Shown piece after piece: positions 51,280 to 60,444 of a stretch of DNA of 64,000 nucleotides. The DNA comes from Paenibacillus sp. HGH0039 (GTDB lineage Bacteria > Bacillota > Bacilli > Paenibacillales > NBRC-103111), in assembly GCF_000411255.1 (NCBI RefSeq), contig NZ_KE150412.1, positions 1,632,892-1,696,891 of the forward strand, in the 5' to 3' direction. Below the pieces are notes generated by a model, which worked only from the letters and a program-made list of their open reading frames with translations, was not told the DNA's origin and did not search any database. Each line of letters opens with the position of its first letter. The first letter of the stretch is position 1. Position numbers and translations under genes: made by a program.

Positions 51280-53611
51280 TCACGTTGACGTTCAACTTGA
51301 TGACCGGGCTTAGCTGGGTAACCGTCACCCCGGCATCCGCGGCAAGAACAGCCGATGCGCTCCTGTTAATTTGCAGAGGAATACTGCCCGTGTTCGTTTG
51401 AGTCGGATCGGCGGCGGCAATCTCGATTTCTGCGGAGGTTTCCGTGTAGACGACCAAAGCCTGTTTGCCGCTTGTCAGCAGATCCGTTCCGTTCACCGCA
51501 ACCGACTTCGTGATGTTGTTCCAGAAATTCGCGGCAATCACATGTGAACTAAGATCTTGAACGGCTTGGGCATCGTTCGAATTTTCGAGCACGACAAGAT
51601 CCGGATTTTCCGCATACGAGAGTGTTTGCGAAGCCGTTCTCCCGGGAAGAAGAACATACGCGTAGCTTGCGTTGGACGGGTTGATGCCATGGTTGAAAGC
51701 AAGACTCAAAAAGGAGTTCGTAACCGGTGTTGTCGGGCCGTCCTTATTGATATTCCGCCAAGAGCCCGTTCTCGTTTCCCGTAATCCGTCTATGGAGGGG
51801 AGTTGAGGAAAATAGTAGCCGATATCCGAATTCACCGTACTCCCCGCCAAATGGGCCCATCTCACGCCCGCCATGGACTCCGACCATCCGGTCTGTCCCG
51901 GTTTGGCCCCTCCGTTGACCGTGAAACCATTCGTTCCCCCGCTGTCCAATTTGCGGTTTTCCACAATTGTTTCGATTTTACGCCCCGAAGCGCTTGAAAT
52001 CCCCGTTCCCAGCGCAGCGACTTTGTCTCCCAGCAGAAACCAGGATTTTCTGCCTGTCAGATCGGTTCCGATGCCCGAGAACCGCATACCGACTGCGGCC
52101 GCATTTCCGCTGGAGGCCCCGCCAACGAAATTGTAAGCCGATGTGCTTATATTTCCCTGATTGTCGGTAAGAGCACCGGAATCCACCGTTGTGCCGGGCA
52201 ATCTGTACGGATTCACGGTCGGCCAGTAGTCATTGGAAAATTGGGTAAGATCGCCGTTGTACAGGTACGTCATTCCGTCTCCCGTGTGCCAGCCGCGCAA
52301 ATTTTCGGTTCCCCCCGATTCGTACCGGGCTATGCGGCTCGAAGACATACTGATTCCAAAAGCGAAAGCCGGCCCCCTCTGGACAGCCCTGTCCATTTTA
52401 GGGAAAATTTTCGTCAGTTGACCGGCAGGAGCCGGGCTAACCGCAGAATCGTTCAGAACCGATTTGAGCCGGATGATATCGTCGGCAGGCAGACCCGCAT
52501 AATAGGAACCGAAGCTCGTATCCTGCTGGACCCAGGCTTTTACCAGACTTTTCAGTTCAGCCTGTTTGGCCGCCGGTGCCGACAACGAGAGCCGGTTAAC
52601 CGAAGCGACGATATCTCTTCCCATCTCATGGTCCTGCTGATGCTGCCTCGATATCGCCCTGCCTCGTACCATATCCATGGCGGCGCCTTTGTATATAACA
52701 GGCAGGAAGGAGTCCTGCACCCAGTTGTACACATTCCCCAGGTTTGCATCCGTTACCTGCCACGAAGAGCCGCTGAGTACATACAGAAGCCGTGACATGC
52801 CGGCCAGAAGCACCCGGCCGTAGCTCGCCGTATAGGCGATATTGGTATGCTGGATAAACGATCCGTCCCGGTAAAATCCGTCCCCATCGGTGACATGGAG
52901 AAAGATCTGGCTTAAGGCGTCCCGGCCTTGGGCCAGTTTCCCGCCTGTTTTGCCCAGAATTCCCCGTATCGTAACGACTTGGGCTTTATCCGACCGGTTG
53001 GCCCCCGTTTCGGTCAATGTACTGTTGACGCGCTTGGTCGGATCGGGAACGAATTTATCGACCGCGGCGATATAATTCGCAAGCCGGACGGAGCCGAGTA
53101 GATCGTAGACCAATACCGCGGCATCGTTCAGCGCCTGAGGAGTCCCGATCTGCCAGTCCCACCAGTTGTCGGACTGGCTTTTGTTCTCGTTGTATATGCG
53201 GCTGTACATCCAATCGAGACCGTCTACGATATCGCTTCCGAGCTCCGCGCTGCCGTATAGGGAAGACCCGGGCGTCGAATAGGCGCCCGCCAAACTTTTC
53301 AGCCGGTTGTAAGAGGCTGTCATTGTCTTGGATGCGCTCCAATCCGCAAGATCCGGCCACAGAAACGTGCGGCCCGCGCTTTTATCGAGCGACGCCCAGT
53401 ATCCGCCGGCCGTTTCAGCCGAAACGGCCACTTGGGCCGCGATATCGGGGTCGCCTGCAGGGTAGTTACCGCCGGTGAGCAGGTTTTTCCATTTGATACG
53501 CAGGCTGTCAAATTCATCGGAGGCTTGGGCAGGTTGAAAACCGGCCGCTCCCGACAGCAGGACCAGCAGCAGAACCATGCCTATTTTTGCGGCGCATAAG
53601 CGGTGAATCAT
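51236..53611 (-). CDS. Polysaccharide lyase family 8 (hyaluronate/chondroitin/xanthan lyase type)
   Basis: The 791-residue protein has a signal peptide (MVLLLVLLSGAAGFQPAQA) and is secreted. The alpha/alpha toroid contains the catalytic set of PL8: Asn205 in ETGANRSDK, His255 in SFIQHTNIAY, Tyr264 in YTASYGRVL, and Arg in MVRGRAISR. The spacing of 50 and 9 residues equals that of pneumococcal hyaluronate lyase (from memory). Beta domains follow. It splits uronic-acid polysaccharides by elimination. The start is ATG 53611 after AAGGAGAG; the GTG at 53620 overlaps that site. Confidence 0.93.
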   Translation of the reverse strand: MIHRLCAAKIGMVLLLVLLSGAAGFQPAQASDEFDSLRIKWKNLLTGGNYPAGDPDIAAQVAVSAETAGGYWASLDKSAGRTFLWPDLADWSASKTMTASYNRLKSLAGAYSTPGSSLYGSAELGSDIVDGLDWMYSRIYNENKSQSDNWWDWQIGTPQALNDAAVLVYDLLGSVRLANYIAAVDKFVPDPTKRVNSTLTETGANRSDKAQVVTIRGILGKTGGKLAQGRDALSQIFLHVTDGDGFYRDGSFIQHTNIAYTASYGRVLLAGMSRLLYVLSGSSWQVTDANLGNVYNWVQDSFLPVIYKGAAMDMVRGRAISRQHQQDHEMGRDIVASVNRLSLSAPAAKQAELKSLVKAWVQQDTSFGSYYAGLPADDIIRLKSVLNDSAVSPAPAGQLTKIFPKMDRAVQRGPAFAFGISMSSSRIARYESGGTENLRGWHTGDGMTYLYNGDLTQFSNDYWPTVNPYRLPGTTVDSGALTDNQGNISTSAYNFVGGASSGNAAAVGMRFSGIGTDLTGRKSWFLLGDKVAALGTGISSASGRKIETIVENRKLDSGGTNGFTVNGGAKPGQTGWSESMAGVRWAHLAGSTVNSDIGYYFPQLPSIDGLRETRTGSWRNINKDGPTTPVTNSFLSLAFNHGINPSNASYAYVLLPGRTASQTLSYAENPDLVVLENSNDAQAVQDLSSHVIAANFWNNITKSVAVNGTDLLTSGKQALVVYTETSAEIEIAAADPTQTNTGSIPLQINRSASAVLAADAGVTVTQLSPVIKLNVNVNKANGTTFKIRLQK

Positions 53612-53643
53612 CTTTTCCACTCTCCTTTTTTTCCATAGAAAAA

Positions 53644-53672
53644 GAGACCCTATTCTCGAAAAATAGCGTCTC
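53644..53672 (-). terminator. Terminator between rpiR and the PL8 gene
   Basis: On the minus strand GAGACGCTATT and AATAGGGTCTC pair (one mismatch) around a 7-base loop, followed by five T. It would limit read-through from the importer/regulator operon into the lyase gene. Confidence 0.75.
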
Positions 53673-53687
53673 CAATGGTATGGTCAA
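53660..53687 (-). promoter_or_regulatory. Possible PL8 promoter overlapping the terminator
   Basis: TTGACC (53687-53682) and TATTTT (53665-53660) are 16 bases apart on the minus strand. The start near 53653 would fall inside the hairpin, so only read-through transcripts form it. Confidence 0.45.
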
Positions 53688-53692
53688 CTTAT

Positions 53693-54571
53693 TTAATTGT
53701 TCTGGGAATCGCTTTCCCGCCCCGGATGCAGGCTCTGGACCGCCCGCTTGGTTTTCTCAATGGAAGCGAGGCTGCTCTCGTAATCCCGTGAAACCAGCCC
53801 GACGTACAGCAGGTCGATCACATACAACTGGGCGATCCGCGAGCTCATGGCGCCCTGCCGGAAGTTCTGTTCCAGCGTGCTTGTGAACAGCTGAATGTCC
53901 GAATGCTCCGCAATGGGATTAAGCCCCAGCTGCGTCAAGGAAATAACCGTCGCGCCGTTCCGTTTGGCGATCCGCATCGCATGCAGCACCTCCGCATTTT
54001 CTCCCGTATAGGAAATGCAGAGGGCCGCGTCATCCGCGGTCAGATTCGCCGCGATGATCGCCTGCATGTCTCCGCTGTATCCGGCTTCGCACCACCGGTT
54101 GATCCGGGCGGTCTTGTGCTTGAAATCTTCCGCTACAACCGCGGAGGCCCCGATCCCGAACAAGGCGATTTTTCTGGCGCGGGATAACACTTCGATGGCT
54201 TCATCCATAACTTCGGCCGAGAGGATAGCGAGGGTGTCCTGGATCGACTTGACGCTGTTGTGCGCCACGGACTCCATCAGCTCGCCCGTCGGGCTGCCGA
54301 CGTTAACCTGCTGGAATTCCGCATTCTCCCTGGCGGGGACAAACAGGTCGGCGGCTATTCTCAGCTTCAGCTCCTTGAACCCCTTGCAGCGGAACTTGCG
54401 GGACAGACGGACAATCGTAGCCTCGCTCGTTTGCGTGAGCCCGGCCAGTTTCTGCACGGATATATGGACCATGTCCTGCGGGTGGTCGAGAATAAACCGG
54501 GCGACTCTCTGCTCCATTGCCGTCAGCGAGTCGAAAGTTTCGTCTATGACGGTCAGTATGCCTTTGATCAT
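53693..54571 (-). CDS. RpiR/MurR-family transcriptional regulator
   Basis: The 292-residue protein has an N-terminal helix-turn-helix of RpiR type (LAGLTQTSEATIVRLSRKFR and CKGFKELKLRI) and a C-terminal SIS sugar-phosphate domain (KIALFGIGASAVVAEDF and ISYTGENAEVLHAM). It would control the polysaccharide locus in response to a phosphosugar, perhaps an amino sugar or uronate derivative. ATG 54571 starts the family's usual MIKGILTVIDETFDSLT; 72 further open codons upstream overlap the sulfatase gene. Confidence 0.92.
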   Translation of the reverse strand: MIKGILTVIDETFDSLTAMEQRVARFILDHPQDMVHISVQKLAGLTQTSEATIVRLSRKFRCKGFKELKLRIAADLFVPARENAEFQQVNVGSPTGELMESVAHNSVKSIQDTLAILSAEVMDEAIEVLSRARKIALFGIGASAVVAEDFKHKTARINRWCEAGYSGDMQAIIAANLTADDAALCISYTGENAEVLHAMRIAKRNGATVISLTQLGLNPIAEHSDIQLFTSTLEQNFRQGAMSSRIAQLYVIDLLYVGLVSRDYESSLASIEKTKRAVQSLHPGRESDSQNN

Positions 54572-54648
54572 GCTTTTCACGTCCTTAACGTGCGGGTTCA
54601 ATCCCGTGCTTGTCTTCCCTTTTACTTTAGCGGCCCGTTTCCGAAAGC

Positions 54649-56109
54649 TCAAGTCCGAAACAGGCTCATCCGCTTCTCGTAATGAGGGGAAACGAGATAA
54701 GGCCTCCCGGCCTGCGGCGCAAGCTTGCCGTTTTCGGTCAGCCCCGCATTGCGGCTTTCCAGGACAGCGATCAGCCGTTGTCTCCACATGTCCAGATCCT
54801 CCCGGTATTCGGGACAGCCGGACACGTCGCGGGTTTCTTCCCGGTCGCCGCGAAGGTCGAAGAGCTGCTCTTCATTCAATCTGGGGAACCAGATATATTT
54901 CATTTCCCCGTCCGTTACATACTGCATCTCCTGTTCCTCGGCGTAACAGGTGCTGTGTTCCCCGTGTACAAACCGGCGCTGCGCCTGCTCTCCCCGGATC
55001 AGGCCGAGAAGGCTTACTCCGTCGACCGTATCCGGGATTCCGGCTCCGGCCGCTTCCAGGAGCGTCGGCATAAGATCCTGCAGAACGACGGGAGCTTCCA
55101 CCTTCTTCAGCCGGGTTTCCTGCCCGCCCCCCGGCAGTTTGAGGAGCAGGGGAATGTGCGACGATCCCTCGTACGCATACGTTTTGCGCCATAAATGGTG
55201 ATCTCCCAGCATATCCCCGTGATCCGAGGTGAACACGATCAGCGTCTCGTCCAGCAGCCCCGTCTTCCTTAAGTGAAAAAGCAGCCTCCCGATCTGATGG
55301 TCAATATGGTGGATGGACCCGTAATAGCCCGCTCTTGCCCGGTGGATTTCCTCCGGACTCCGGACGCCCCGCCAGGCGTCCGGTTTGGCGGCGTCCTCAG
55401 GCACGTTATGGCGCCCCGCCCAGTCTCCCATGAACGGCTCCGGCAACTTTTTCCCCCGGTAGAGATCGAAATAAAAAGAGGGTGCGTCGTAAGGCGAGTG
55501 CGGCCTTGCAAACGACGTCATCAGAAAAAACGGCCGGCTCGGATCTCTTTTCTCCAGAAATTCGATGGACCGGTTGACCGTCCAATTCGTCGGATGCAAA
55601 AATTCCGGGGCGTGATACGGCCTCGCCATCCAAGAGTTCCAGTCGATACCGTGATCGGTGATTCCGTAATCGCCGGTCTTGTTCGCATCGAACCAGGCTT
55701 TGTAATCCGACACGAACCCCGGTGATTCCACCCGGCCGGATTCATCCAGTACCGTGTTGTGAAAACCGTTCAGCAGACGCTGGGGATGAAAGTGCATCTT
55801 GCCCACGCCCTGCGTGTGGTAGCCGGCCCGGCTCAGCTCGCCCGGCAGCGTGTGGGCAAATCCTCCGCCCATCGGGCCCTGGCCTCCTCCCATCCCGAGC
55901 ACGCCCGTATTCCACGGGTCCATTCCCGTCAGCAGGGACGCTCTGGCCGGAACACACGAAGGCGACGGCGTATACGCATTCGTAAAGATCGTCCCTTCCG
56001 AAGCAAGCCAGTCCAGATTAGGCGTCTCGATAACGGAGTTTCCGTAACAGCCGAGCGTATCCCAGCGCTGCTGGTCCGTCATTATAACCAATACATTCGG
56101 TTTTTGCAC
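54649..56109 (-). CDS. Cytoplasmic sulfatase of the alkaline-phosphatase superfamily
   Basis: The 486-residue enzyme begins NVLVIMTDQQRWDTLGCYGN with the metal-binding Asp and carries the formylglycine motif Cys52-x-Pro-x-Arg (SCVPARASLLTG). Further metal ligands lie in FTSDHGDMLGDH. It hydrolyses sulfate esters after Cys52 is oxidised by a formylglycine-generating enzyme not seen in the window. No signal peptide is present, so it acts on imported saccharides. It starts with GTG 56109, 16 bases after the permease stop, and is coupled to it. Confidence 0.93.
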   Translation of the reverse strand: MQKPNVLVIMTDQQRWDTLGCYGNSVIETPNLDWLASEGTIFTNAYTPSPSCVPARASLLTGMDPWNTGVLGMGGGQGPMGGGFAHTLPGELSRAGYHTQGVGKMHFHPQRLLNGFHNTVLDESGRVESPGFVSDYKAWFDANKTGDYGITDHGIDWNSWMARPYHAPEFLHPTNWTVNRSIEFLEKRDPSRPFFLMTSFARPHSPYDAPSFYFDLYRGKKLPEPFMGDWAGRHNVPEDAAKPDAWRGVRSPEEIHRARAGYYGSIHHIDHQIGRLLFHLRKTGLLDETLIVFTSDHGDMLGDHHLWRKTYAYEGSSHIPLLLKLPGGGQETRLKKVEAPVVLQDLMPTLLEAAGAGIPDTVDGVSLLGLIRGEQAQRRFVHGEHSTCYAEEQEMQYVTDGEMKYIWFPRLNEEQLFDLRGDREETRDVSGCPEYREDLDMWRQRLIAVLESRNAGLTENGKLAPQAGRPYLVSPHYEKRMSLFRT

Positions 56110-56125
56110 GATGGCATACCCGCTT

Positions 56126-56965
56126 TCAGCTTTTTATTCCCGTCAGGGCAATACCTTGAACGAAGTATTTTTGAAAAAACAAGAAAAGCAGCAGAAGCGG
56201 CAGCACTGCCATGCAAGCGGCCGCCATCATAAGGGGATACTCCGTGGAAAATTCCCCTACGAAGCTTGATACCGCCAGTGACAGAACACGCATTTCATCC
56301 GAGCTTGTAAACAACAGCGGCCATATAAAATCGTTCCAGGACGCCATGATGACGAAGATCGCCAATGCGGCAAGGCCCGGCTTCGACAGCGGGAGGTAGA
56401 TGGACCGGTAAATGCGGAAAAACGAACTGCCGTCTATACGGGCCGCCTCTCCGATTTCCTTCGGAATGGACATGAAGAACTGCCGGAGCAGGAAAATGCC
56501 GAATGCGCTGGCAAGTCCCGGTACGATCAAGGCATAGTAGGTATCCAGCCAGCCGAGCTGTTTCATGACGACAAAGGCCGGAATCAGAATAATCTGCTGC
56601 GGGATCATCATGTTGGATAAAATAAGCAGAAACAAGACCCTTTTGCCCGGAAAACTCATAGTCGCGAACGCGTAAGCCGCCAAAGAGCAGAACAGCAGCT
56701 GACCGGCGGTTTTAACGGCCGTTACCATAAGCGTGTTCAAATAATACCGGGAAAATCTGGTTTCCCTGAACACTTCCAGATAATTATCGAATCTCAGTTT
56801 TTCCGGGATCAGAACGGGCGGGGCCTGCATCGATTCGGCGAATGTTTTGAGCGAAGTGTCCAGCATCCACAGAAAAGGCAGCAGCATAATGGCCGCTCCG
56901 GCAATAAGCACGGCGTGCAGTACCATTTTCGCGAAGGGCACCCTCCGCTTTTCAAGCCGGCTCAT
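56126..56965 (-). CDS. Oligosaccharide ABC permease, MalG type
   Basis: The 279-residue protein has six spans and an EAA loop (GEAARIDGSSFFRIYRSIYL). The start is ATG 56965, overlapping the TGA of the partner permease by ATGA. Its membrane topology and length are those of sugar importers. Confidence 0.9.
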   Translation of the reverse strand: MSRLEKRRVPFAKMVLHAVLIAGAAIMLLPFLWMLDTSLKTFAESMQAPPVLIPEKLRFDNYLEVFRETRFSRYYLNTLMVTAVKTAGQLLFCSLAAYAFATMSFPGKRVLFLLILSNMMIPQQIILIPAFVVMKQLGWLDTYYALIVPGLASAFGIFLLRQFFMSIPKEIGEAARIDGSSFFRIYRSIYLPLSKPGLAALAIFVIMASWNDFIWPLLFTSSDEMRVLSLAVSSFVGEFSTEYPLMMAAACMAVLPLLLLFLFFQKYFVQGIALTGIKS

Positions 56966-57879
56966 TGATAGTGCACCCACTTTCTTTGCAGTGCCATCTG
57001 CACCAGCGTCATCGCAAAAATGAGAACGAACAGTACGACCGCCTGAGCGGAGGCGTATCCCATGCGGAACAAAACGAAGCCCTGATCATACATGTTGTAG
57101 ACGACCGTTCTAGTCGCCTCCAGCAGAGCCGCATTTCCTCCGGTCATGACGAAAACCAGATCAAACACCTGCAGAGCGTGAATAACCGAGATCATCAGAA
57201 CGAAGAAAAGGCTCGGCGACAGCAGCGGAAGGGTGATCCCGAAAAAAAGATACCGGGCCGAAGCTCCGTCCATCCTGGCGGCTTCATAGTAGGAACCGGA
57301 TATTCCCTGAAGCCCCGCCAGCAGAATGACCATGTTGTAGCCGACGGTGGACCAGACGGAGACGATCATAATGGACAGCATCGTGTAAGCAGGGTCCGAG
57401 ATCCAGTTCGGCTGGGGCAGGTGCAGCCAGCCCAGGATATAATTGATCGGCCCGAATTCCGCGTTGTAAAGCCACTTCCAGATCATCCCGACCGCCGTAG
57501 ACATCGTAACAACGGGCAGGAAGTAAATCACCCGGTACAGAGAAACTCCCTTCATTTTCCGGTTGAGGAGGACGGCTAATGCCGTGGCAAGAACCACGGA
57601 AACAGGGACGGTTACGATGCTGAACGTGGCGGTGTGAAGGATCGACTGAATAAATTCCTTGTCTTTCAGAAGGGCGGCATAATTCAGAAGTCCGTTGAAA
57701 ACCGGTGCGGTCAGCCCGTTCCACTTGGTAAAGGACAGGACCAGGGAGGCGGCTGCCGGAAACAAGTGAAAGATCGCCAGGCATAAGAACGCCGGAGCGA
57801 TGAACAGATAAGCCCATGCTGCTTCGATCCGGTAGTGCGCCCAGCCCCCGGCGCGGCTGCGTCTATTGGTTTTGTTCAT
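56962..57879 (-). CDS. Oligosaccharide ABC permease, MalF type
   Basis: The 305-residue protein has six spans and the EAA loop YEAARMDGASARYLFFGITL. It starts 17 bases before the stop of the binding-protein gene, so translation is coupled. It forms the import channel with the next permease. Confidence 0.9.
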   Translation of the reverse strand: MNKTNRRSRAGGWAHYRIEAAWAYLFIAPAFLCLAIFHLFPAAASLVLSFTKWNGLTAPVFNGLLNYAALLKDKEFIQSILHTATFSIVTVPVSVVLATALAVLLNRKMKGVSLYRVIYFLPVVTMSTAVGMIWKWLYNAEFGPINYILGWLHLPQPNWISDPAYTMLSIMIVSVWSTVGYNMVILLAGLQGISGSYYEAARMDGASARYLFFGITLPLLSPSLFFVLMISVIHALQVFDLVFVMTGGNAALLEATRTVVYNMYDQGFVLFRMGYASAQAVVLFVLIFAMTLVQMALQRKWVHYQ

Positions 57880-59158
57880 TCGCGAGTATCCCGTTCATTT
57901 TCTGCGCGGCCGCCTGAAGGGCCTCTTGTACGGACTTCTTGCCGAGGAACGCGCCGGTCACTTCCTCCGTGAGGGCCTTCTGCCATTCGGCCGTGTTTTT
58001 GGAAACGGGGTAAGGAGCCGTATGGTTAAGCGATGAAACGAAAGCGTTCATATCCAGAGCCGGAATCGACTTTGCCCAGAGATCGACGTTTTCCGTGTAG
58101 GCGGGAAAGTTAATGCCGTTCTTCGCCAGCAGCCCGGACCCTTCCTTACCGGCAAGCACTTTGAGGAGGTCCCAAGTCTCTTGGGGGTGTTTTGTTTTAT
58201 TGTTGATTACCCAGCTCGATCCGTGTACGTAAAAGCCCTGCTTCGCGCCCTTCGGCAGAGGGGCAACCCCGAGTTTGCCGCCGAGCATCCGGTTCAGGTT
58301 GTACGCGTCGAAAGACCCGCCCGGATACATGGCCGCTTTGCCCGAGCCGAAAATCTGCAGCGCCTCCGTATCCAACTGCTGTTGGGCGCTCGGAGAAATC
58401 CCTTCGTCCATCAGCGATTTCATAAACTCCAGCGCTTTCCGGGTTTCCGGGAGATCCAGACCGGACTTGGTGCGGTCTTCGCTGACGACGGAACCGCCCG
58501 CCTGGTAAATAAGCGGATAATAGCCCACCTGATCGGCGTTTACCGCAATGTAGCCGTATGTTTTTTTCTCCTTGTCCGTCAGTTTGGCGGCATTCGCTTT
58601 AAGCTTCTCCCAGTCCCACGTTTCGTCGGGGTAAGGGATTTTGGCCTGATCGAACAATTCCTTGTTATAAAACAAACCGAGCGATCCCAAATAATAAGGA
58701 ATCCCGTAAGAATGCTTGTTGTACTTGTAAAGCTCGGTGATCCCTTCCGGAAAAACGGCCGTATCCAGCTTGTCTTTTTCTATGTAAGGCTGAAGGTCCG
58801 TCAGTAAGCCCAAAGCGGCAAATTTGTAAAAGTTAGGCCCGTTCATCATTAAAATGTCCGGCCCTGCCCCTCCGACGAGGCTTGTCTGCATTTTGGTCCA
58901 GTAATCCTTGTTAGGCGTAATAGTAATCTGGACGTTCACGTTGCTGTGCGTTTTTTTGTAGATCTCGATGGTCTGATTCAGCGTATCTTTCAGCTTCTCA
59001 TCCCAGACGGCCAGATTCAACGTAATCGGTGCCTGCGAAGAAGCGCCTGCTTTTCCGCTTTGCACCTTACTTTCGGCTTCCTGCGAGCAGCCTGCGGCAA
59101 TCACCGCCGTCAATGCAGTCAAGGGCACTATTGCTTTCCATCCTGTTTTCCTTCTCAT
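57863..59158 (-). CDS. Sugar-binding lipoprotein of the polysaccharide locus
   Basis: The 431-residue precursor has a signal peptide ending in AVIAAGCSQ, a lipobox with Cys24 for lipid anchoring. The mature part is a family 1 solute-binding protein (ITLNLAVWDEKLKDTLNQTI and ILMMNGPNFYKFAALGLLTD). It heads an operon with two permeases and a sulfatase, so it probably binds sulfated uronic-acid oligosaccharides. ATG 59158 follows TTGGAGGG. Confidence 0.9.
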   Translation of the reverse strand: MRRKTGWKAIVPLTALTAVIAAGCSQEAESKVQSGKAGASSQAPITLNLAVWDEKLKDTLNQTIEIYKKTHSNVNVQITITPNKDYWTKMQTSLVGGAGPDILMMNGPNFYKFAALGLLTDLQPYIEKDKLDTAVFPEGITELYKYNKHSYGIPYYLGSLGLFYNKELFDQAKIPYPDETWDWEKLKANAAKLTDKEKKTYGYIAVNADQVGYYPLIYQAGGSVVSEDRTKSGLDLPETRKALEFMKSLMDEGISPSAQQQLDTEALQIFGSGKAAMYPGGSFDAYNLNRMLGGKLGVAPLPKGAKQGFYVHGSSWVINNKTKHPQETWDLLKVLAGKEGSGLLAKNGINFPAYTENVDLWAKSIPALDMNAFVSSLNHTAPYPVSKNTAEWQKALTEEVTGAFLGKKSVQEALQAAAQKMNGILANEQNQ

Positions 59159-59237
59159 GACCAACCCTCCAAGTTGTAGGTTCGCTTTTGCTGCGAGCTT
59201 CCAGTGGACTGGTCGGCCGGCTGAACAAAACGGTTTG

Positions 59238-59278
59238 TAATATTTATTTCACCATTATACTATATGAGATAAATATTA
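59238..59278. promoter_or_regulatory. Inverted repeat in the leader of the polysaccharide operon (candidate RpiR operator)
   Basis: TAATATTTAT (59238-59247) and ATAAATATTA (59269-59278) are perfect reverse complements 21 bases apart. They lie between the -10 box and the start codon of the binding-protein gene. Confidence 0.45.
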
Positions 59279-59287
59279 TTTCGTTTC

Positions 59288-59316
59288 ATTTTATTCCGAC
59301 TTATCCTACCCGTCAA
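59288..59316 (-). promoter_or_regulatory. SigA promoter of the polysaccharide import operon
   Basis: TTGACG (59316-59311) and TAAAAT (59293-59288) are 17 bases apart on the minus strand. A leader of about 120 bases follows. Confidence 0.7.
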
Positions 59317-59332
59317 GTATTATTTAACAAAA

Positions 59333-59366
59333 AAAGAGCCGAAACGCTTATGCGTTCCGGCTCTTT
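59333..59366 (-). terminator. Terminator after the EamA transporter gene
   Basis: AAAGAGCCG-AACGC and GCGTT-CGGCTCTTT pair around a short loop; on the minus strand T residues follow. Confidence 0.85.
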
Positions 59367-59405
59367 ATAGATTTTTGTAACGAGAATCGAGCGGCTGCAG
59401 CCCCA

Positions 59406-60290
59406 TCAAGTCGGCTTAAGTTCCCCGGCTTTTCCTCTCCGCAGATGAGGATAAGCGATTCCAAAAAGGATGAGCAGGACACCCGCCCACTGCACCAATG
59501 ACACGCTTTCCTTAAGCACGGCTGCCGAAAGCACAACGGCTACGGGCAGCTCGGCCGCTCCGAGAATGGAACCCAGACCGGTCCCCAGCTTCGGCATGCC
59601 GTAGTTAAAGCATACGGTCGGAATCACGATACCGAAAACTCCGACGAGCAGCGCATATTTCCAGAGTCCCTCTCCGAGCGCGCCGTTCCATATAAAATTC
59701 GGCGTATGATAAACGAATACGAGAAGAAGCCCTCCCATATTCATCATCAAGGTCCGGTTGATGGCCGGCACTCCCGTGCTCACCTTGCCGCTGAAATAAA
59801 TAAAACCGGTGTAGGTCACGGCGGACAGCAGGCCAAGCACCACTCCGACTACAGGTAAATCGATGGAGCCGAGATTGGCCACGCCGGATGCCAGCCCCGT
59901 TCCGATCAATAGCAGCACCAGGGAGACCGCCTTCGAGCGGCTTGGTCTTTTGCGTTCCAGCACCGCTTCCAGAATGACGCCGATCCACGTGAACTGGAAC
60001 AGCAGCACGATGGCGATGGAGGCCGGAACCGTCTGCAGGGAATTGTAATATAAAATGCCGGTCGAACCGGTCGTCAGCCCCACCATAAGCAGCGGCACCC
60101 ATTGCCCCGGCTTCATTTTATGGCGGGAGAGCGTCAGAACGAGTACGAGCGAGATCAGCGTGCCGAACAAGTTCTGGGCGCCTACTACCTCACCCGGCTT
60201 GAAACCCGCGTCATACGCAAATTTAACGAACGTAGAGAGCATCCCGTAACTGCATGCTCCCAGGAATACAAGAATAATCGCTTTCCACAT
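59406..60290 (-). CDS. EamA/DMT-family transporter
   Basis: The 294-residue membrane protein has about ten spans in two homologous halves. Conserved pieces are GACSYGMLSTFVKFAYDAGF, VVGAQNLFGTLISLV and, near the end, GAAELPVAVVLSAAVLKE. Such proteins export amino acids or other metabolites; the substrate is unknown. It is single. Confidence 0.88.
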   Translation of the reverse strand: MWKAIILVFLGACSYGMLSTFVKFAYDAGFKPGEVVGAQNLFGTLISLVLVLTLSRHKMKPGQWVPLLMVGLTTGSTGILYYNSLQTVPASIAIVLLFQFTWIGVILEAVLERKRPSRSKAVSLVLLLIGTGLASGVANLGSIDLPVVGVVLGLLSAVTYTGFIYFSGKVSTGVPAINRTLMMNMGGLLLVFVYHTPNFIWNGALGEGLWKYALLVGVFGIVIPTVCFNYGMPKLGTGLGSILGAAELPVAVVLSAAVLKESVSLVQWAGVLLILFGIAYPHLRRGKAGELKPT

Positions 60291-60378
60291 GATGGGATCC
60301 CCTTCTCTCTTTCCGAACTAAACGGCGTGGAACGCTTTATTTCATTAGCATGCCGCAGGTTTTCTTTTCATAACAAAA

Positions 60379-60412
60379 GCACTTCCGCGCGGGAAAAGCT
60401 GCGCGGAAGTGC
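60379..60412 (-). terminator. Terminator after sdhB
   Basis: GCACTTCCGCG and CGCGGAAGTGC form an 11-bp stem with a 12-base loop; a short T run follows on the minus strand. Confidence 0.85.
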
Positions 60413-60444
60413 CGTATATTTCATAATATGCCAGGTTGGCGTGC

